A stretch of 64,000 nucleotides of DNA from JBMOLL01 sp049325415 (GTDB lineage Bacteria; Bacteroidota; Bacteroidia; Bacteroidales; GCA-2748055), in contig JBMOLL010000040.1 of NCBI GenBank assembly GCA_049325415.1, positions 1 to 64,000 of the forward strand, read 5' to 3'. This document shows, in pieces, positions 1 to 9,455 of the stretch; the stretch's first letter is position 1; each line of letters opens with the position of its first letter. Position numbers and translations under genes: made by a program. The notes under the pieces were generated by a model that was given only the letters and a program-made list of their open reading frames with translations, was not told the DNA's origin and searched no databases.

Positions 1-455
1 TACCTCAGAAAGTTTGCTCCCTGCTTTAAAAAGTCCAAAAAATCAGTCCGAAACTTAAAAAATTTAACCAATGTGCTAATTTTATTAATCCTAAAATCCG
101 AATTGCGGATTTTAGGGGCTATCGGGACAGGGACCGCTCAGGGGACAACTCGTAACCCGTCGTAACCCGTAACCAAAAAAAAGCACTAAGGTTTAACCCA
201 AAGGCGCTAAGACTCAAAGGCGCGAAACATTGCTCAAAAGGTAAATTCCCCCGTCACTCATCACTCGTAACTCCTCACTCCTCTCGTTCCACCCGCCCTA
301 GCCTCTGGCGAAGGCAGGCGTCACCCGTCACCCTTTACAATTTACCGAAAGCTGGCCTTTCGACAGGCTCAGGGACCGCTCGGGAATTTCACTCATAACC
401 CGTAACCCATAACCCGTAACCCGTAACACATTACTCAATACTCCTCACTCCCCAC
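1..455. repeat. Intergenic repeat block, left edge
   Basis: No gene is seen here. Positions 90-116 form a perfect 11-bp hairpin (CCTAAAATCCG, 5-nt loop, CGGATTTTAGG) without a T tract. From about 120 to 455 the sequence is built from heptamers of the form CGTAACC and TCACTCC, a TTCGACAGGCTCAGGGA block near 358-374 and a GCCTCTGGCGAAGGCAGGC block near 301-319. The part at 180-320 closely resembles 51080-51225, so this is one repeat family used in several gaps. Confidence 0.75.
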
Positions 456-1457
456 TCAACTCCCCAGCGTGGCAACCATTACGGCTTTGATGGTATGCAT
501 CCTGTTTTCGGCTTCGTCAAAAACGATCGATCTTTCGGATTCAAACACCTCATCGGTGACCTCCAGCGCTTCCAGACCGAATTTTTCATAGATCTCCTGG
601 CCGATTTTCGTCTCCCTGTTATGATAGGAAGGCAGGCAATGAAGGAACTTTACGGATGGATTCCCGGTCCTTTTTACCAGTTCACCATTGATCTGGTAAG
701 GCTTCAGCAGCCGAATCCGTTCTTCCCATACACTTTCGGGTTCACCCATGGAAACCCAGACATCCGTGTAAAGAAAATCAACACCCTTAACCGCAAGGTC
801 AATGTCGTCGGTAATGGTAATTTTTGCTCCGGTCTCCCTGGCAATTTCGCGGCATTTATTAACAAGTTCCTGTTCGGGCTGGCATTCGGCAGGAGCCGCA
901 GCCCTGAAATCCATGCCCATCTTGGCGGCACCCACCATCAGGGAATTGCCCATATTGTTCCTGGCGTCGCCCAGGTAACAGAATGAGATTTTATTCAGCG
1001 GTTTGTCGGAATGCTCCAGCATGGTCATAAAATCGGCCAGGATCTGGGTCGGATGAAACTCGTTGGTAAGCCCGTTCCAAACAGGTACACCGGCATAGGC
1101 AGCCAGTTCTTCAACGATCGACTGGCCGTAACCACGGTACTCAATACCGTCGTACATCCTGCCGAGCACCCTGGCAGTGTCTTTCATCGACTCTTTATGA
1201 CCGATCTGCGATCCGGAAGGACCGAGATAGGTAACATGTGCACCCTGGTCATGAGCTGCTACTTCAAAAGCGCAACGGGTCCTGGTAGAGGTTTTTTCAA
1301 AAATCAGGGCAATATTCCTGCCTTTGAGCATCTGGGTCTCGGTACCGCTGTACTTTGCCTTTTTAAGCGAGAAACTGAGGTCCAGGAGAAATCTGATCTC
1401 TTCAGGAGTGAAATCAAGTAATTTCAGAAAATGACGGTTGCGCAAATTGAAAGCCAT
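456..1457 (-). CDS. arcB: Ornithine carbamoyltransferase, probably catabolic (ArcB)
   Basis: Transfers a carbamoyl group between carbamoyl phosphate and ornithine/citrulline in the cytoplasm. The carbamoyl-phosphate motif STRTRC is at residues 57-62, HPTQ near 136 and HCLP near 272; at 333 aa it has the full family length. It lies 52 bp downstream of carbamate kinase on the same strand, which fits the catabolic direction (citrulline to ornithine plus carbamoyl phosphate, then ATP). Studied Bacteroides use an acetyl- or succinylornithine transcarbamylase for arginine synthesis, which also argues for a catabolic role here (family knowledge). Arginine deiminase and the antiporter ArcD are not in the window. 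The ArgF alternative cannot be excluded by sequence alone. Confidence 0.9.
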   Translation of the reverse strand: MAFNLRNRHFLKLLDFTPEEIRFLLDLSFSLKKAKYSGTETQMLKGRNIALIFEKTSTRTRCAFEVAAHDQGAHVTYLGPSGSQIGHKESMKDTARVLGRMYDGIEYRGYGQSIVEELAAYAGVPVWNGLTNEFHPTQILADFMTMLEHSDKPLNKISFCYLGDARNNMGNSLMVGAAKMGMDFRAAAPAECQPEQELVNKCREIARETGAKITITDDIDLAVKGVDFLYTDVWVSMGEPESVWEERIRLLKPYQINGELVKRTGNPSVKFLHCLPSYHNRETKIGQEIYEKFGLEALEVTDEVFESERSIVFDEAENRMHTIKAVMVATLGS

Positions 1458-1509
1458 ATCAGTTACATTTTTTTGTTAAACAGTATGCAAAGCTAATTCA
1501 AAGACAGCT

Positions 1510-2466
1510 TTAATCTTCATATTCCATGGTGATTTTTGTACCATAGCGTTTATCTTCCAGTTTAAATGCTTCGGTAATGACACTTTTATTGCCGCCCTGT
1601 TCAATAAACTGCAGGCAGGCCCTGATCTTTGGGGCCATGTCGCCTTCCCCGAACATTCCCTGCTCCAGCAGACTGACCGTATCGGCATGATTGAGGAATT
1701 CCCGGATCTCCTGCTGCGGGGTTTTGTAATTAATATACACATAGGGAACATCGGTCAGGATATAAAATTCATCGGCATGTATCCGGGCAGCCAGCAGCGA
1801 AGAGGCCAGATCCTTGTCGATCACGGCTTCAGCTGGCCTGACACGGTTCTCCTCATCAATGTATACCGGGATTCCCCCGCCACCTGCCGCAATGATTATG
1901 GTCCCCTGTCGTGCCATCTGCTCAATGACCTTTTCGTTCATGATCCCCAGCGGCTTTGGCGAGGGCACAACCCTTCTCCATCCTCCCGCCACCTTTTTCT
2001 CCTCCTTGAAAACCCAGCCCTTAGCCCCTGCGATCCGGTCGGCATCCTCTTTCTGATAGATCTTCCCTACCCGCTTGGTCGGCGCTTTAAATGCCGGATC
2101 GTTAATGTCGACAAGTACCTGGGTGACCAGGGTCAGCACCTCACGGTTCAGGTGGTGACGTGTAAGTACATTCCTGAGCATGCGCTCAATCATGTAACCG
2201 ATCCCGCCCTGTGAATCCGCCACACAGATATCAAGAGGCATCTGGGGGATCTGGTACACCGACTCACCCGCATCATTCCGGAGAAGAATATTGCCCACCT
2301 GCGGACCGTTTCCGTGAGTGATCACCAGGTTATAACCTTCCTTCAGAAGGAATACAAGGTTTTCCAGTGTATCCGTCGTATTTTGTTCCTGTTCATCAAT
2401 GGTTCCTGCCTGGTCACCCCTCAGAAGGGCATTCCCGCCCAGTGCAATAACTGCCAGTTTACTCAT
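1510..2466 (-). CDS. arcC: Carbamate kinase
   Basis: Makes ATP from ADP and carbamoyl phosphate, the last step of the arginine deiminase or citrulline route. The N-terminal ALGGNALLRGDQ segment and the glycine-rich AAGGGGIPVY loop are typical of the amino-acid-kinase fold; the length (318 aa) is normal. The reading frame is open to 2490, but a perfect -7 promoter box (TAGATTTG on the minus strand) covers 2488-2495, so the ATG at 2466 is the sensible start. First gene of an arcC-arcB operon. Confidence 0.93.
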   Translation of the reverse strand: MSKLAVIALGGNALLRGDQAGTIDEQEQNTTDTLENLVFLLKEGYNLVITHGNGPQVGNILLRNDAGESVYQIPQMPLDICVADSQGGIGYMIERMLRNVLTRHHLNREVLTLVTQVLVDINDPAFKAPTKRVGKIYQKEDADRIAGAKGWVFKEEKKVAGGWRRVVPSPKPLGIMNEKVIEQMARQGTIIIAAGGGGIPVYIDEENRVRPAEAVIDKDLASSLLAARIHADEFYILTDVPYVYINYKTPQQEIREFLNHADTVSLLEQGMFGEGDMAPKIRACLQFIEQGGNKSVITEAFKLEDKRYGTKITMEYED

Positions 2467-2487
2467 AGTTTTCAGTTTGTTATGGAG

Positions 2488-2495
2488 CAAATCTA
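2488..2495 (-). promoter_or_regulatory. Promoter -7 box of arcC
   Basis: TAGATTTG matches the Bacteroidota -7 consensus TAnnTTTG exactly and predicts a leader of about 15-20 nt before the ATG at 2466. No good -33 TTTG lies at the usual 19-21 nt, so the call rests on the -7 box and position only. Confidence 0.5.
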
Positions 2496-2593
2496 TTAAA
2501 TTTTACCTTCCACGGGTGCCGGGGCAAACCTGTTTAGAAACAACATCCTGACTGCCGGAATAAGGGATTTTTCTTTTATGGAAATGAATCTGT

Positions 2594-3340
2594 ATGAACG
2601 TGCAGGTTATTCCGAATTTTCTTATTTTTACCGGATTAATACGAATATTTGTGAGAATCAGACCGGCCCTGCTGTTACTTACTGCCTGTATCCTGCTTGC
2701 CTTTGCCCGGGAATGCAGAAACTCCGGCCCCAAGGAAAACGAGTCAACCTTTGTCAGGTACCGCATCAGCTATCTGGAAAATATGGCGGGGGATATCCCG
2801 ACCAGGATCCTGCCGAAAAACATGGATTGCTACTACTCCCCGGATAAAGTAGTGACCACCATCGAAGGTTTTTTCGGTCAGTTTACCCTTTCCCAGATCG
2901 CCGATCTGAGGAAAAAGGAAGTGATCACCCTGCTGAATTTTTTTGGCAATAAAGTAGCCTACCAGGGCAAACGTGGCGAATTACCGGCTTCGGTGCTGCC
3001 CATCGACCACATGACCCTCACAAAAACCAGCGACACCCTGCGAATCGCAGGCCTTTTGTCCTATCGTGTCGAAGTCAGTACCCCTTCGGGAAACTACGAT
3101 ATCTATTACACCTCCGATATCCCGGTAAAAAAACCGAATATCACCACGCCCTACAGTCAGATTGAATACCCGCTCTCCGATTTCAGGGTCACCCTGAGTC
3201 AGCTCAAAATGCAGCTCACCGTTTCCGAAACCCGCACAGAATTATTGTCAGCCGAAGCTTTCGTGATCCCCGAGGGCTATAAGACGGTATCGCGCGAGGA
3301 GATGGAGGAGATTATTAACAGTCTGTTCACAAAAGAATAG
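2594..3340 (+). CDS. Exported protein of unknown function
   Basis: A 248-aa protein not recognised as a known family. Residues about 20-40 form a hydrophobic signal-like segment ending in LLAFA, followed by a soluble domain rich in beta-type sequence. A GTG at 2651 would give a cleaner signal peptide (RIRPALLLLTACILLAFA), so the true start may be there; the ATG at 2594 is used because it is the first good codon. It ends 62 bp before ftsK on the same strand. Probable periplasmic or envelope protein (inference). Confidence 0.6.
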   Translation: MNVQVIPNFLIFTGLIRIFVRIRPALLLLTACILLAFARECRNSGPKENESTFVRYRISYLENMAGDIPTRILPKNMDCYYSPDKVVTTIEGFFGQFTLSQIADLRKKEVITLLNFFGNKVAYQGKRGELPASVLPIDHMTLTKTSDTLRIAGLLSYRVEVSTPSGNYDIYYTSDIPVKKPNITTPYSQIEYPLSDFRVTLSQLKMQLTVSETRTELLSAEAFVIPEGYKTVSREEMEEIINSLFTKE

Positions 3341-3402
3341 AACCTGTATTGGCGTTATCCTTAAATTAGAAGGATTTTATTTTATCAATCCTGTTTCTGT
3401 GT

Positions 3403-5790
3403 ATGGCTAAAAAGAAAGAGAATAAGCGTGTTGGAACACTTCGCTCAGTGGTATTGTTTTTTCGTGACGACAAGGCTCGCTATACCATTGGCATCCTGTT
3501 GATATTCATTGCGATATACCTAACACTTTCTTTTGTGTCCTACTTTTTCAACTGGAAGACCGATCAGGATTTCCGCTGGGAAAATGTGTTTTCAGGACCG
3601 GAGATTAAAGTGGCCAACCAGGGTGGAAAATTCGGGGCCTGGCTGTCCGACCTTTTCATGAACCGCTGGTTTGGTCTGTCGGGTTTCCTTGTTCCCTATA
3701 TCCTTGTAGTTCTTACTTTTTCGCTTTACCGCTTCCGTGTTTTCAAAACCTGGAAAACCGTCAGGAACAGCCTGATCATGATGATCCTTCTCAGCATTAC
3801 CCTGGGTCTGATCTTTGGTGAAGGCGGTGGTTTCCTGGGTAGCGGTCCCGGAGGCGGACACGGCTATTTTATATCGAGATGGATGATCGCCAGCATGGGC
3901 TTTGTTGGCTCCCTGTTTGTTCTCCTGGCCTGTTATGCGGCCTTGCTTTTCTTCTCTACTTCATTTGTTTCGTGGATCCGGACCAATCCACTGCGCGCCT
4001 TTGAAAAAGAACTATCGGATGAAAATGTACCGGAAGGTTTTGAACAGGAAGCTCCTGATGAAAAAGAAGCCGAGGAAGAAATGGTGAACGATGACACGGC
4101 TTTTGTAATCCGCTCCGTCAGGAAAGAACCTGAGGTTCCGCTCAGGGAACAGGCCCCTCCTCCCCCGGTAGCCGAAAAGCAGGTGCATGAGGAAGAACTG
4201 CCGCATGAAGACGACCTCATTGAACTGACAGTTGATGATGGTTCCGTTGCCCAGACCGAGGATTTCAATCCCGATGAAGGTGCACTGGTGGACTATGATC
4301 CCACGCTCGATCTGTCGGAGTACAAATTTCCCCCGCTCAGTCTCATGAATGATTATGACCAGGGCGATTCCACGGTTTCCAACGAAGAACTCCTCTCGAA
4401 TAAAAATAAGATTGTCGAAACCCTTGGAAACTACAAGATCAAGATCGACAAGATCAAGGCGACCATCGGTCCTACTGTTACCCTATACGAGATTGTTCCG
4501 GCTCCGGGCATTCGGATCTCCAAGATCAAAAGCCTGGAAGATGACATTGCCCTGAGCCTTTCGGCCCTGGGTATCAGGATCATTGCCCCTATCCCGGGTA
4601 AAGGAACGATAGGTATTGAGGTGCCCAATCTCAAACCACGCACCGTTTCGATGAAATCGATCCTGGCCTCGAAAAAATTCCAGGAATCGGAGTATGACCT
4701 GGCTATAGCCATAGGCAAAACGATTTCGAATGAGACCTTCGTCTTCGACCTTGCCAGGATGCCCCACCTACTGGTGGCCGGTGCAACAGGACAGGGGAAA
4801 TCGGTGGGACTCAATGCTATAATCACCTCCCTTCTCTATAAGAAACATCCGGCACAGCTCAAGTTTGTCATGATCGACCCGAAAAAAGTGGAACTCTCGC
4901 TCTATGCGAAGATTGAGCGTCATTTTCTGGCCATGCTACCCGATGCCGAGGAGCCGATCATCACCGACACGCACAAGGTGATCCAGACCCTGAATTCCCT
5001 CTGTGCTGAAATGGACGAGCGCTATAACCTGCTTAAGATAGCCCAGGTAAGGAATATCCGCGAGTATAACCAGAAATTCATTAACAGGAAGCTGAATCCC
5101 AACAAAGGACACCGGTTTATGCCTTTTATCGTCGTGATAATCGATGAATTTGCCGACCTCATCATGACCGCAGGCAGGGAGATAGAGCACCCCATCGCCC
5201 GTCTTGCCCAGCTGGCTCGTGCCATCGGGATACACCTGGTGATTGCCACCCAGCGACCGACAACGAATATTATCACCGGTGTGATCAAAGCCAACTTCCC
5301 TGCCCGGATCGCCTTCAGGGTCACCTCCGTTATCGACTCACGTACGATCCTCGACAGTTCGGGGGCCGAACAGCTTATCGGGCGCGGTGATATGCTAATC
5401 TCCAGCGGGAACGAGCCCATCCGCCTGCAGTGCGCCTTTATCGACACCCCGGAAGTGGAAGACATAACCGAATATATCGGCGGACAAAGGGGCTATCCTT
5501 CTGCCCTGATGCTCAAACCAGTGGAGGAAGAGGGCGGCGAGGCCATCGAGGTTGATCTCCGCAAAAGGGATGAGAAATTCGAGGAGGCGGCCAGGCTGGT
5601 CATACAGTATCAGCAGGGCTCCACATCGCTCATCCAGCGTAAGCTTTCCCTGGGGTATAACCGCGCCGGACGTATTGTCGACCAGCTGGAAGCAGCAGGC
5701 ATCCTGGGTCCCTTTGAGGGCAGCAAGGCCCGCCAGGTGCTGATCCAGGATGAAATGAGTTTGGAACAGATTTTGAAAGGACTGGAGTAA
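3403..5790 (+). CDS. ftsK: DNA translocase FtsK
   Basis: Septal DNA pump that clears chromosome ends at division. The N-terminus (about residues 25-190) has four membrane segments; an acidic/proline-rich linker runs to about 300; the RecA-like motor follows with Walker A GATGQGKS near residue 459 and Walker B VVIIDEFADL near 580; a winged-helix gamma domain that reads chromosome polarity sequences occupies about 730-795. Complete at 795 aa, within the Bacteroidota range. It is followed 14 bp later by the LolA-like gene, probably in one transcript. Confidence 0.96.
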   Translation: MAKKKENKRVGTLRSVVLFFRDDKARYTIGILLIFIAIYLTLSFVSYFFNWKTDQDFRWENVFSGPEIKVANQGGKFGAWLSDLFMNRWFGLSGFLVPYILVVLTFSLYRFRVFKTWKTVRNSLIMMILLSITLGLIFGEGGGFLGSGPGGGHGYFISRWMIASMGFVGSLFVLLACYAALLFFSTSFVSWIRTNPLRAFEKELSDENVPEGFEQEAPDEKEAEEEMVNDDTAFVIRSVRKEPEVPLREQAPPPPVAEKQVHEEELPHEDDLIELTVDDGSVAQTEDFNPDEGALVDYDPTLDLSEYKFPPLSLMNDYDQGDSTVSNEELLSNKNKIVETLGNYKIKIDKIKATIGPTVTLYEIVPAPGIRISKIKSLEDDIALSLSALGIRIIAPIPGKGTIGIEVPNLKPRTVSMKSILASKKFQESEYDLAIAIGKTISNETFVFDLARMPHLLVAGATGQGKSVGLNAIITSLLYKKHPAQLKFVMIDPKKVELSLYAKIERHFLAMLPDAEEPIITDTHKVIQTLNSLCAEMDERYNLLKIAQVRNIREYNQKFINRKLNPNKGHRFMPFIVVIIDEFADLIMTAGREIEHPIARLAQLARAIGIHLVIATQRPTTNIITGVIKANFPARIAFRVTSVIDSRTILDSSGAEQLIGRGDMLISSGNEPIRLQCAFIDTPEVEDITEYIGGQRGYPSALMLKPVEEEGGEAIEVDLRKRDEKFEEAARLVIQYQQGSTSLIQRKLSLGYNRAGRIVDQLEAAGILGPFEGSKARQVLIQDEMSLEQILKGLE

Positions 5791-5804
5791 GACCTGCATC
5801 CACC

Positions 5805-6482
5805 ATGAAAATCATTGTTATGAAATATTTATTCTTTTCTTTGCTCCTGTTTGGTTCCGTCTGTCTGACCCAGGCCCAGATAAAGGCCCAGGACCCCGAG
5901 GCCGAACCCTGGCTCGACAGGGTGGCCCAGATGTTCACCACCGACAAGACCCTTGTTATGGAATTCGCTTACAAAAGAGAAGACCAGCAGACACAGGAAC
6001 AGGTAACCGGCAACGGAACGCTGTTTCTTAAACGGGAGATGTACCGGGTTGACCTGGATAACTTCGTCCTGTACTTTGACGGAAAATACCAGTATTCGCA
6101 GAATAATGACGCCGAAGAGGTGTATGTGAGTCAGCCCGATCCTGAAGATAAGGAAATGCTCTTTTCCGATCCTGTGCGCCTGCTCAGGAATTACAGGGAA
6201 AATTTTAAATACTATGTTGCCGGTGAAAGCACTTTTGAAGGCAAAAAAGCACTGGAAATCCAGCTAAACCCGGTGGATATTTCCGGTCCATATGCCATGG
6301 TAAAGATTTTTATGGATCGCAGTACAAATAATCTTTCCGGCATACAGATCCGCCATAAGGAAGGCATACTTTACACCATGGTACCGGGGACCATTAAAAA
6401 AGACCAGGATAAACCCGACACATGGTTCCGCTTCAATCCTCAGGAATTCAAGGGTTATGAACTGATCGAACTGGTCGATTAA
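5805..6482 (+). CDS. LolA-like outer-membrane lipoprotein carrier
   Basis: Periplasmic protein with a signal peptide (MKYLFFSLLLFGSVCLTQAQ, cleaved after AQA or AQ), followed by a LolA/LolB-type beta-barrel half fold: LVMEFAYKRED, GTLFLKREMYRV and the late FRFNPQEFKGYELIEL segment. Such proteins shuttle lipoproteins across the periplasm; in Bacteroidota they commonly lie next to ftsK. Either the ATG at 5805 or the one at 5820 could be the start; the second gives the tidier signal peptide. Its stop lies 2 bp from the stop of the convergent HD-domain gene, leaving no room for a separate terminator. Confidence 0.82.
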   Translation: MKIIVMKYLFFSLLLFGSVCLTQAQIKAQDPEAEPWLDRVAQMFTTDKTLVMEFAYKREDQQTQEQVTGNGTLFLKREMYRVDLDNFVLYFDGKYQYSQNNDAEEVYVSQPDPEDKEMLFSDPVRLLRNYRENFKYYVAGESTFEGKKALEIQLNPVDISGPYAMVKIFMDRSTNNLSGIQIRHKEGILYTMVPGTIKKDQDKPDTWFRFNPQEFKGYELIELVD

Positions 6483-6484
6483 AG

Positions 6485-8557
6485 TTATGCCGGATACTCA
6501 ATCCTGGCATGGTACATATTGGTCAGCTTATTGGTGAAGATTTCCTTGATCAGTGTTATATCCCTGAAGGTCAGATCGGCATCGGAGAACTGCTCCTCCC
6601 TGGTCTGATGGGCTACAATCTTTTCAACCAGGTCCTGTATAGTCTGCTGGTTCAGCACCTTCAGACTTCTTGAAGCCGCCTCGACAGAATCGGCGATCAT
6701 AACAATGGCTGTTTCCTTGGAGAAGGGTTTAGGACCGGGATAGGTGAACTCTTCCACATTTACCTCCATATCAGGATTTTCCATAATAAAGTTCTTATAG
6801 AAATACTGAACGGTGCTCGTTCCGTGGTGGGTTCGGATGAAATCGACAATGCCCTCCGGTAGTTTGTATTTTCGGGCAATCTCGAGCCCTTTGACCACAT
6901 GATCAATGATAATTCTTGCACTTTTCCTGTAGTCGATCTTCTGGTGCGGATTTTCACCGTTTCGCTGGTTCTCGATGAAGTAGGCCGGATTGTCCATTTT
7001 CCCTATATCGTGATAAAGTGCACCGGTCCTGGCCAGCAAAGGGTTGCCCCCTATGCGGATCACTGCTTCCTCTGCCAGGTTGGCCACCTGCATGGAATGC
7101 TGGAAGGTTCCGGGAGCAATTTCGGCCAGCTTCCTCAACAGGGGCTGGTTGGTATCGGCCAGTTCAAAAAGGGTGGCATCGGACAGAAAGCCAAACAGGC
7201 GTTCAAACAAAAAGACGAGGGGGTAGACCGTGAGGATCAGCAGACCGTTCCCGGCAAACCATAACAGATCGTACCAGTTGATCTCACTCAGATTACCCTC
7301 CTGGGTAAGGTGCAGCAGGATAAAGATCACCGAGTAGGTGAGAATGACAAAGATAGCCGTATAGAACAGTGTACCCCTCCTGTAATATGACCGGAGAGAG
7401 AAGACTCCCACAATGCCGGCCAGGAAGTTCATCAGCAGGAACTGGTAAGAGTTCGGAACCCAGTAGCCCGCAAGAAGGATGGTCAGAAAATGAACGAACA
7501 GGGCAAAACGCGTATCAAAAAAGGTTTTCAGAAAGATCGGAACCACCACAAAAGGAATAACATAATAACTGATGGTGTCGCTCTTTACCGTGGTCATGGT
7601 GAGCCCCACCATACCCACGATCAGCGCCAGTATAAATACCGACTTGGAGCCGCTGGAACGGATATCCTTCTTGAAATGGGTAATGAACCACAGCAAGGAG
7701 AGGAAAATAAGGCTGATCAGGAGAATCTGACCGATATAAATAAGCAGGTAGTTCCTTTTTACATTGGGATTGGTCTCGTATTCCTTTCTCAGCGATTCGA
7801 TAATCTGGAATTTGGCGGGAGAAACCAGCTCTCCCCGCGAAATAATAATCTGCCCGGCCTGCACCATTCCCTGGGTGCTGATCAGTTCGTTGAGCCTCGA
7901 ATTCCTTACCTTTTCGGTCATGTCGGAATTAAAACGGATATCCGGCCGCAGATAGCTGCTCACCTCCAGATCCTTAAGAATGTCAGCGCTGTTTCGCTGG
8001 ACAGAAGATAATGAGAGGAGAATATATTCAAAGGCACTTTTGGGGGTATAAAAATCAGCAGGATCGGCCGGTTCGGCAAACTGGTTGCGGATAATCATCA
8101 GGCTGCTCTTATCTCCGGCAGGATTCTCAAAGGCCGGATGCAATTCAATGATCCCTTTTTCCAGCACCTCCTCCATCAGGCGGGTAAGTGTCTTATTGCC
8201 GTTGCTGCGAAAATTCGGATAGGCATTCCGCACAGTCAGTGCATCGAGGTAGACGGTCAGGGCCTGCCCGTAGGCCTTCATGTTCTCCCTGGCCACAGCA
8301 GTATCGAAGGTGAAATATAACTCATTGATATGCAAAAGACTGTCTCTTTCATGCTGAACCACAGCTTCCTCCTTGTAGATCGGAAAATCGAAAGGGGCAA
8401 TCAGGTCCTCGTGCATCCATGGCTTATTCTTCGAATATTCGAAAATAAACCTTCCCTCCTGCGGATACATCAGGAACACCCCTCCCACCGCTACGGTATA
8501 GATCAGTATGATCTGGATGGTCTTCCAGAACCTGCCTATCTGATTTAACCATTTCAT
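6485..8557 (-). CDS. 7TM HD-domain phosphodiesterase, PgpH/YqfF type
   Basis: Membrane protein of 690 aa. One membrane segment near residues 13-30, a long extracytoplasmic 7TMR-HDED-type region to about 265, a seven-helix membrane block (about 270-470) and a C-terminal cytoplasmic HD domain with HSMQVANLAEEA near 489 and the metal motif HDIGK near 514. PgpH of Listeria hydrolyses cyclic di-AMP; that substrate is inferred from family membership only. It stands alone between LolA (convergent) and an NlpC/P60 gene (divergent). Confidence 0.88.
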   Translation of the reverse strand: MKWLNQIGRFWKTIQIILIYTVAVGGVFLMYPQEGRFIFEYSKNKPWMHEDLIAPFDFPIYKEEAVVQHERDSLLHINELYFTFDTAVARENMKAYGQALTVYLDALTVRNAYPNFRSNGNKTLTRLMEEVLEKGIIELHPAFENPAGDKSSLMIIRNQFAEPADPADFYTPKSAFEYILLSLSSVQRNSADILKDLEVSSYLRPDIRFNSDMTEKVRNSRLNELISTQGMVQAGQIIISRGELVSPAKFQIIESLRKEYETNPNVKRNYLLIYIGQILLISLIFLSLLWFITHFKKDIRSSGSKSVFILALIVGMVGLTMTTVKSDTISYYVIPFVVVPIFLKTFFDTRFALFVHFLTILLAGYWVPNSYQFLLMNFLAGIVGVFSLRSYYRRGTLFYTAIFVILTYSVIFILLHLTQEGNLSEINWYDLLWFAGNGLLILTVYPLVFLFERLFGFLSDATLFELADTNQPLLRKLAEIAPGTFQHSMQVANLAEEAVIRIGGNPLLARTGALYHDIGKMDNPAYFIENQRNGENPHQKIDYRKSARIIIDHVVKGLEIARKYKLPEGIVDFIRTHHGTSTVQYFYKNFIMENPDMEVNVEEFTYPGPKPFSKETAIVMIADSVEAASRSLKVLNQQTIQDLVEKIVAHQTREEQFSDADLTFRDITLIKEIFTNKLTNMYHARIEYPA

Positions 8558-8644
8558 TATGTACTCAGTTTATGGTAATTGCCGGGTAATATTACAAAAA
8601 AACCGTGAACTTTTCCGGACACTGGTAAGACAATCCCCGGATAA

Positions 8645-8677
8645 TTTGGTTTGATAAGTCAGCATTTATTATCTTGG
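8645..8677 (+). promoter_or_regulatory. Possible promoter of the NlpC/P60 gene
   Basis: TTTG at 8645-8648 and TATCTTGG at 8670-8677 are 21 nt apart, the Bacteroidota spacing, with one mismatch in the -7 box (TTGG for TTTG). It predicts a leader of about 10-12 nt before the ATG at 8694. Confidence 0.4.
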
Positions 8678-8693
8678 CAGAACAATAACCGCT

Positions 8694-9455
8694 ATGCAAA
8701 GTGTCACCACAACGATAGGTTACCTGCCGGTCAGGAGAGAACCTTCCGACAGATCAGAAATGGTCAGCCAGTTTCTGTTCGGCGAAACGGCTGAGGTACT
8801 TGAAACGACAGATAAATGGGCGCATATCCGAAACCTTTTCGACGGCTATACCGGCTGGACCGAGCTTCATTCCCTGCGTCCTGCTGAAGTTCCGGCCGGT
8901 GAAAACACACAGATTGTCAGGGCACCTTCCACAACTGTTATCAGCAAGAGAACAGGCCGTCCTCTGTATCTTCCGGCAGGTGCGGTGGTCCCGGAACCGG
9001 CAAATAACAGTTTTCAGATTGCCGGTGAAGAATTTGTGCTACTCCATGCCGATGACCTGTGGCTGCCCGGTGAAGTCCTCCCCCTGGAAGATACCGGAAA
9101 CCGGCTCTGCAGCATCCCCTATCTGTGGGGCGGGAGATGCGGTTTTGGCTTCGATTGTTCGGGTCTCACACAGCTGATCTGCCGGCTTCGCGGTTTAGCC
9201 ATCCCCAGGGACTCAGGCCTGCAGTCACTGCTCGGTACCACCATCAATTTTGCCCACGAGGCCCTGCCCGGAGATCTGCTGTTTTTCGATAATGAAGAAG
9301 GCGTCATTGTGCACACCGGAGTCGTGCTTTTTCCGGGGATCATCCTCCACGCTTCGGGCTCCGTGCGAACCGACCGCTTCGATCATCAGGGGATCTTTCA
9401 CAGCGACAGAAAGGAATACAGCCATAAACTGAGGGTGATCCGGAGGCTTGGGTAG
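8694..9455 (+). CDS. NlpC/P60 (C40) cell-wall peptidase with SH3 domain
   Basis: Cleaves peptidoglycan stem peptides or muropeptides. The N-terminal half (about 1-70) resembles an SH3b domain (HIRNLFDGYTGWTE). The C-terminal half is an NlpC/P60 domain with the catalytic cysteine in FDCSGLTQ and histidines in HTGVVLFPG and HASGSVRTD. There is no signal peptide, so a cytoplasmic role in recycling imported muropeptides, as for YkfC-type gamma-D-Glu-diamino-acid peptidases, is plausible (inference). Single gene, 253 aa. Confidence 0.9.
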   Translation: MQSVTTTIGYLPVRREPSDRSEMVSQFLFGETAEVLETTDKWAHIRNLFDGYTGWTELHSLRPAEVPAGENTQIVRAPSTTVISKRTGRPLYLPAGAVVPEPANNSFQIAGEEFVLLHADDLWLPGEVLPLEDTGNRLCSIPYLWGGRCGFGFDCSGLTQLICRLRGLAIPRDSGLQSLLGTTINFAHEALPGDLLFFDNEEGVIVHTGVVLFPGIILHASGSVRTDRFDHQGIFHSDRKEYSHKLRVIRRLG

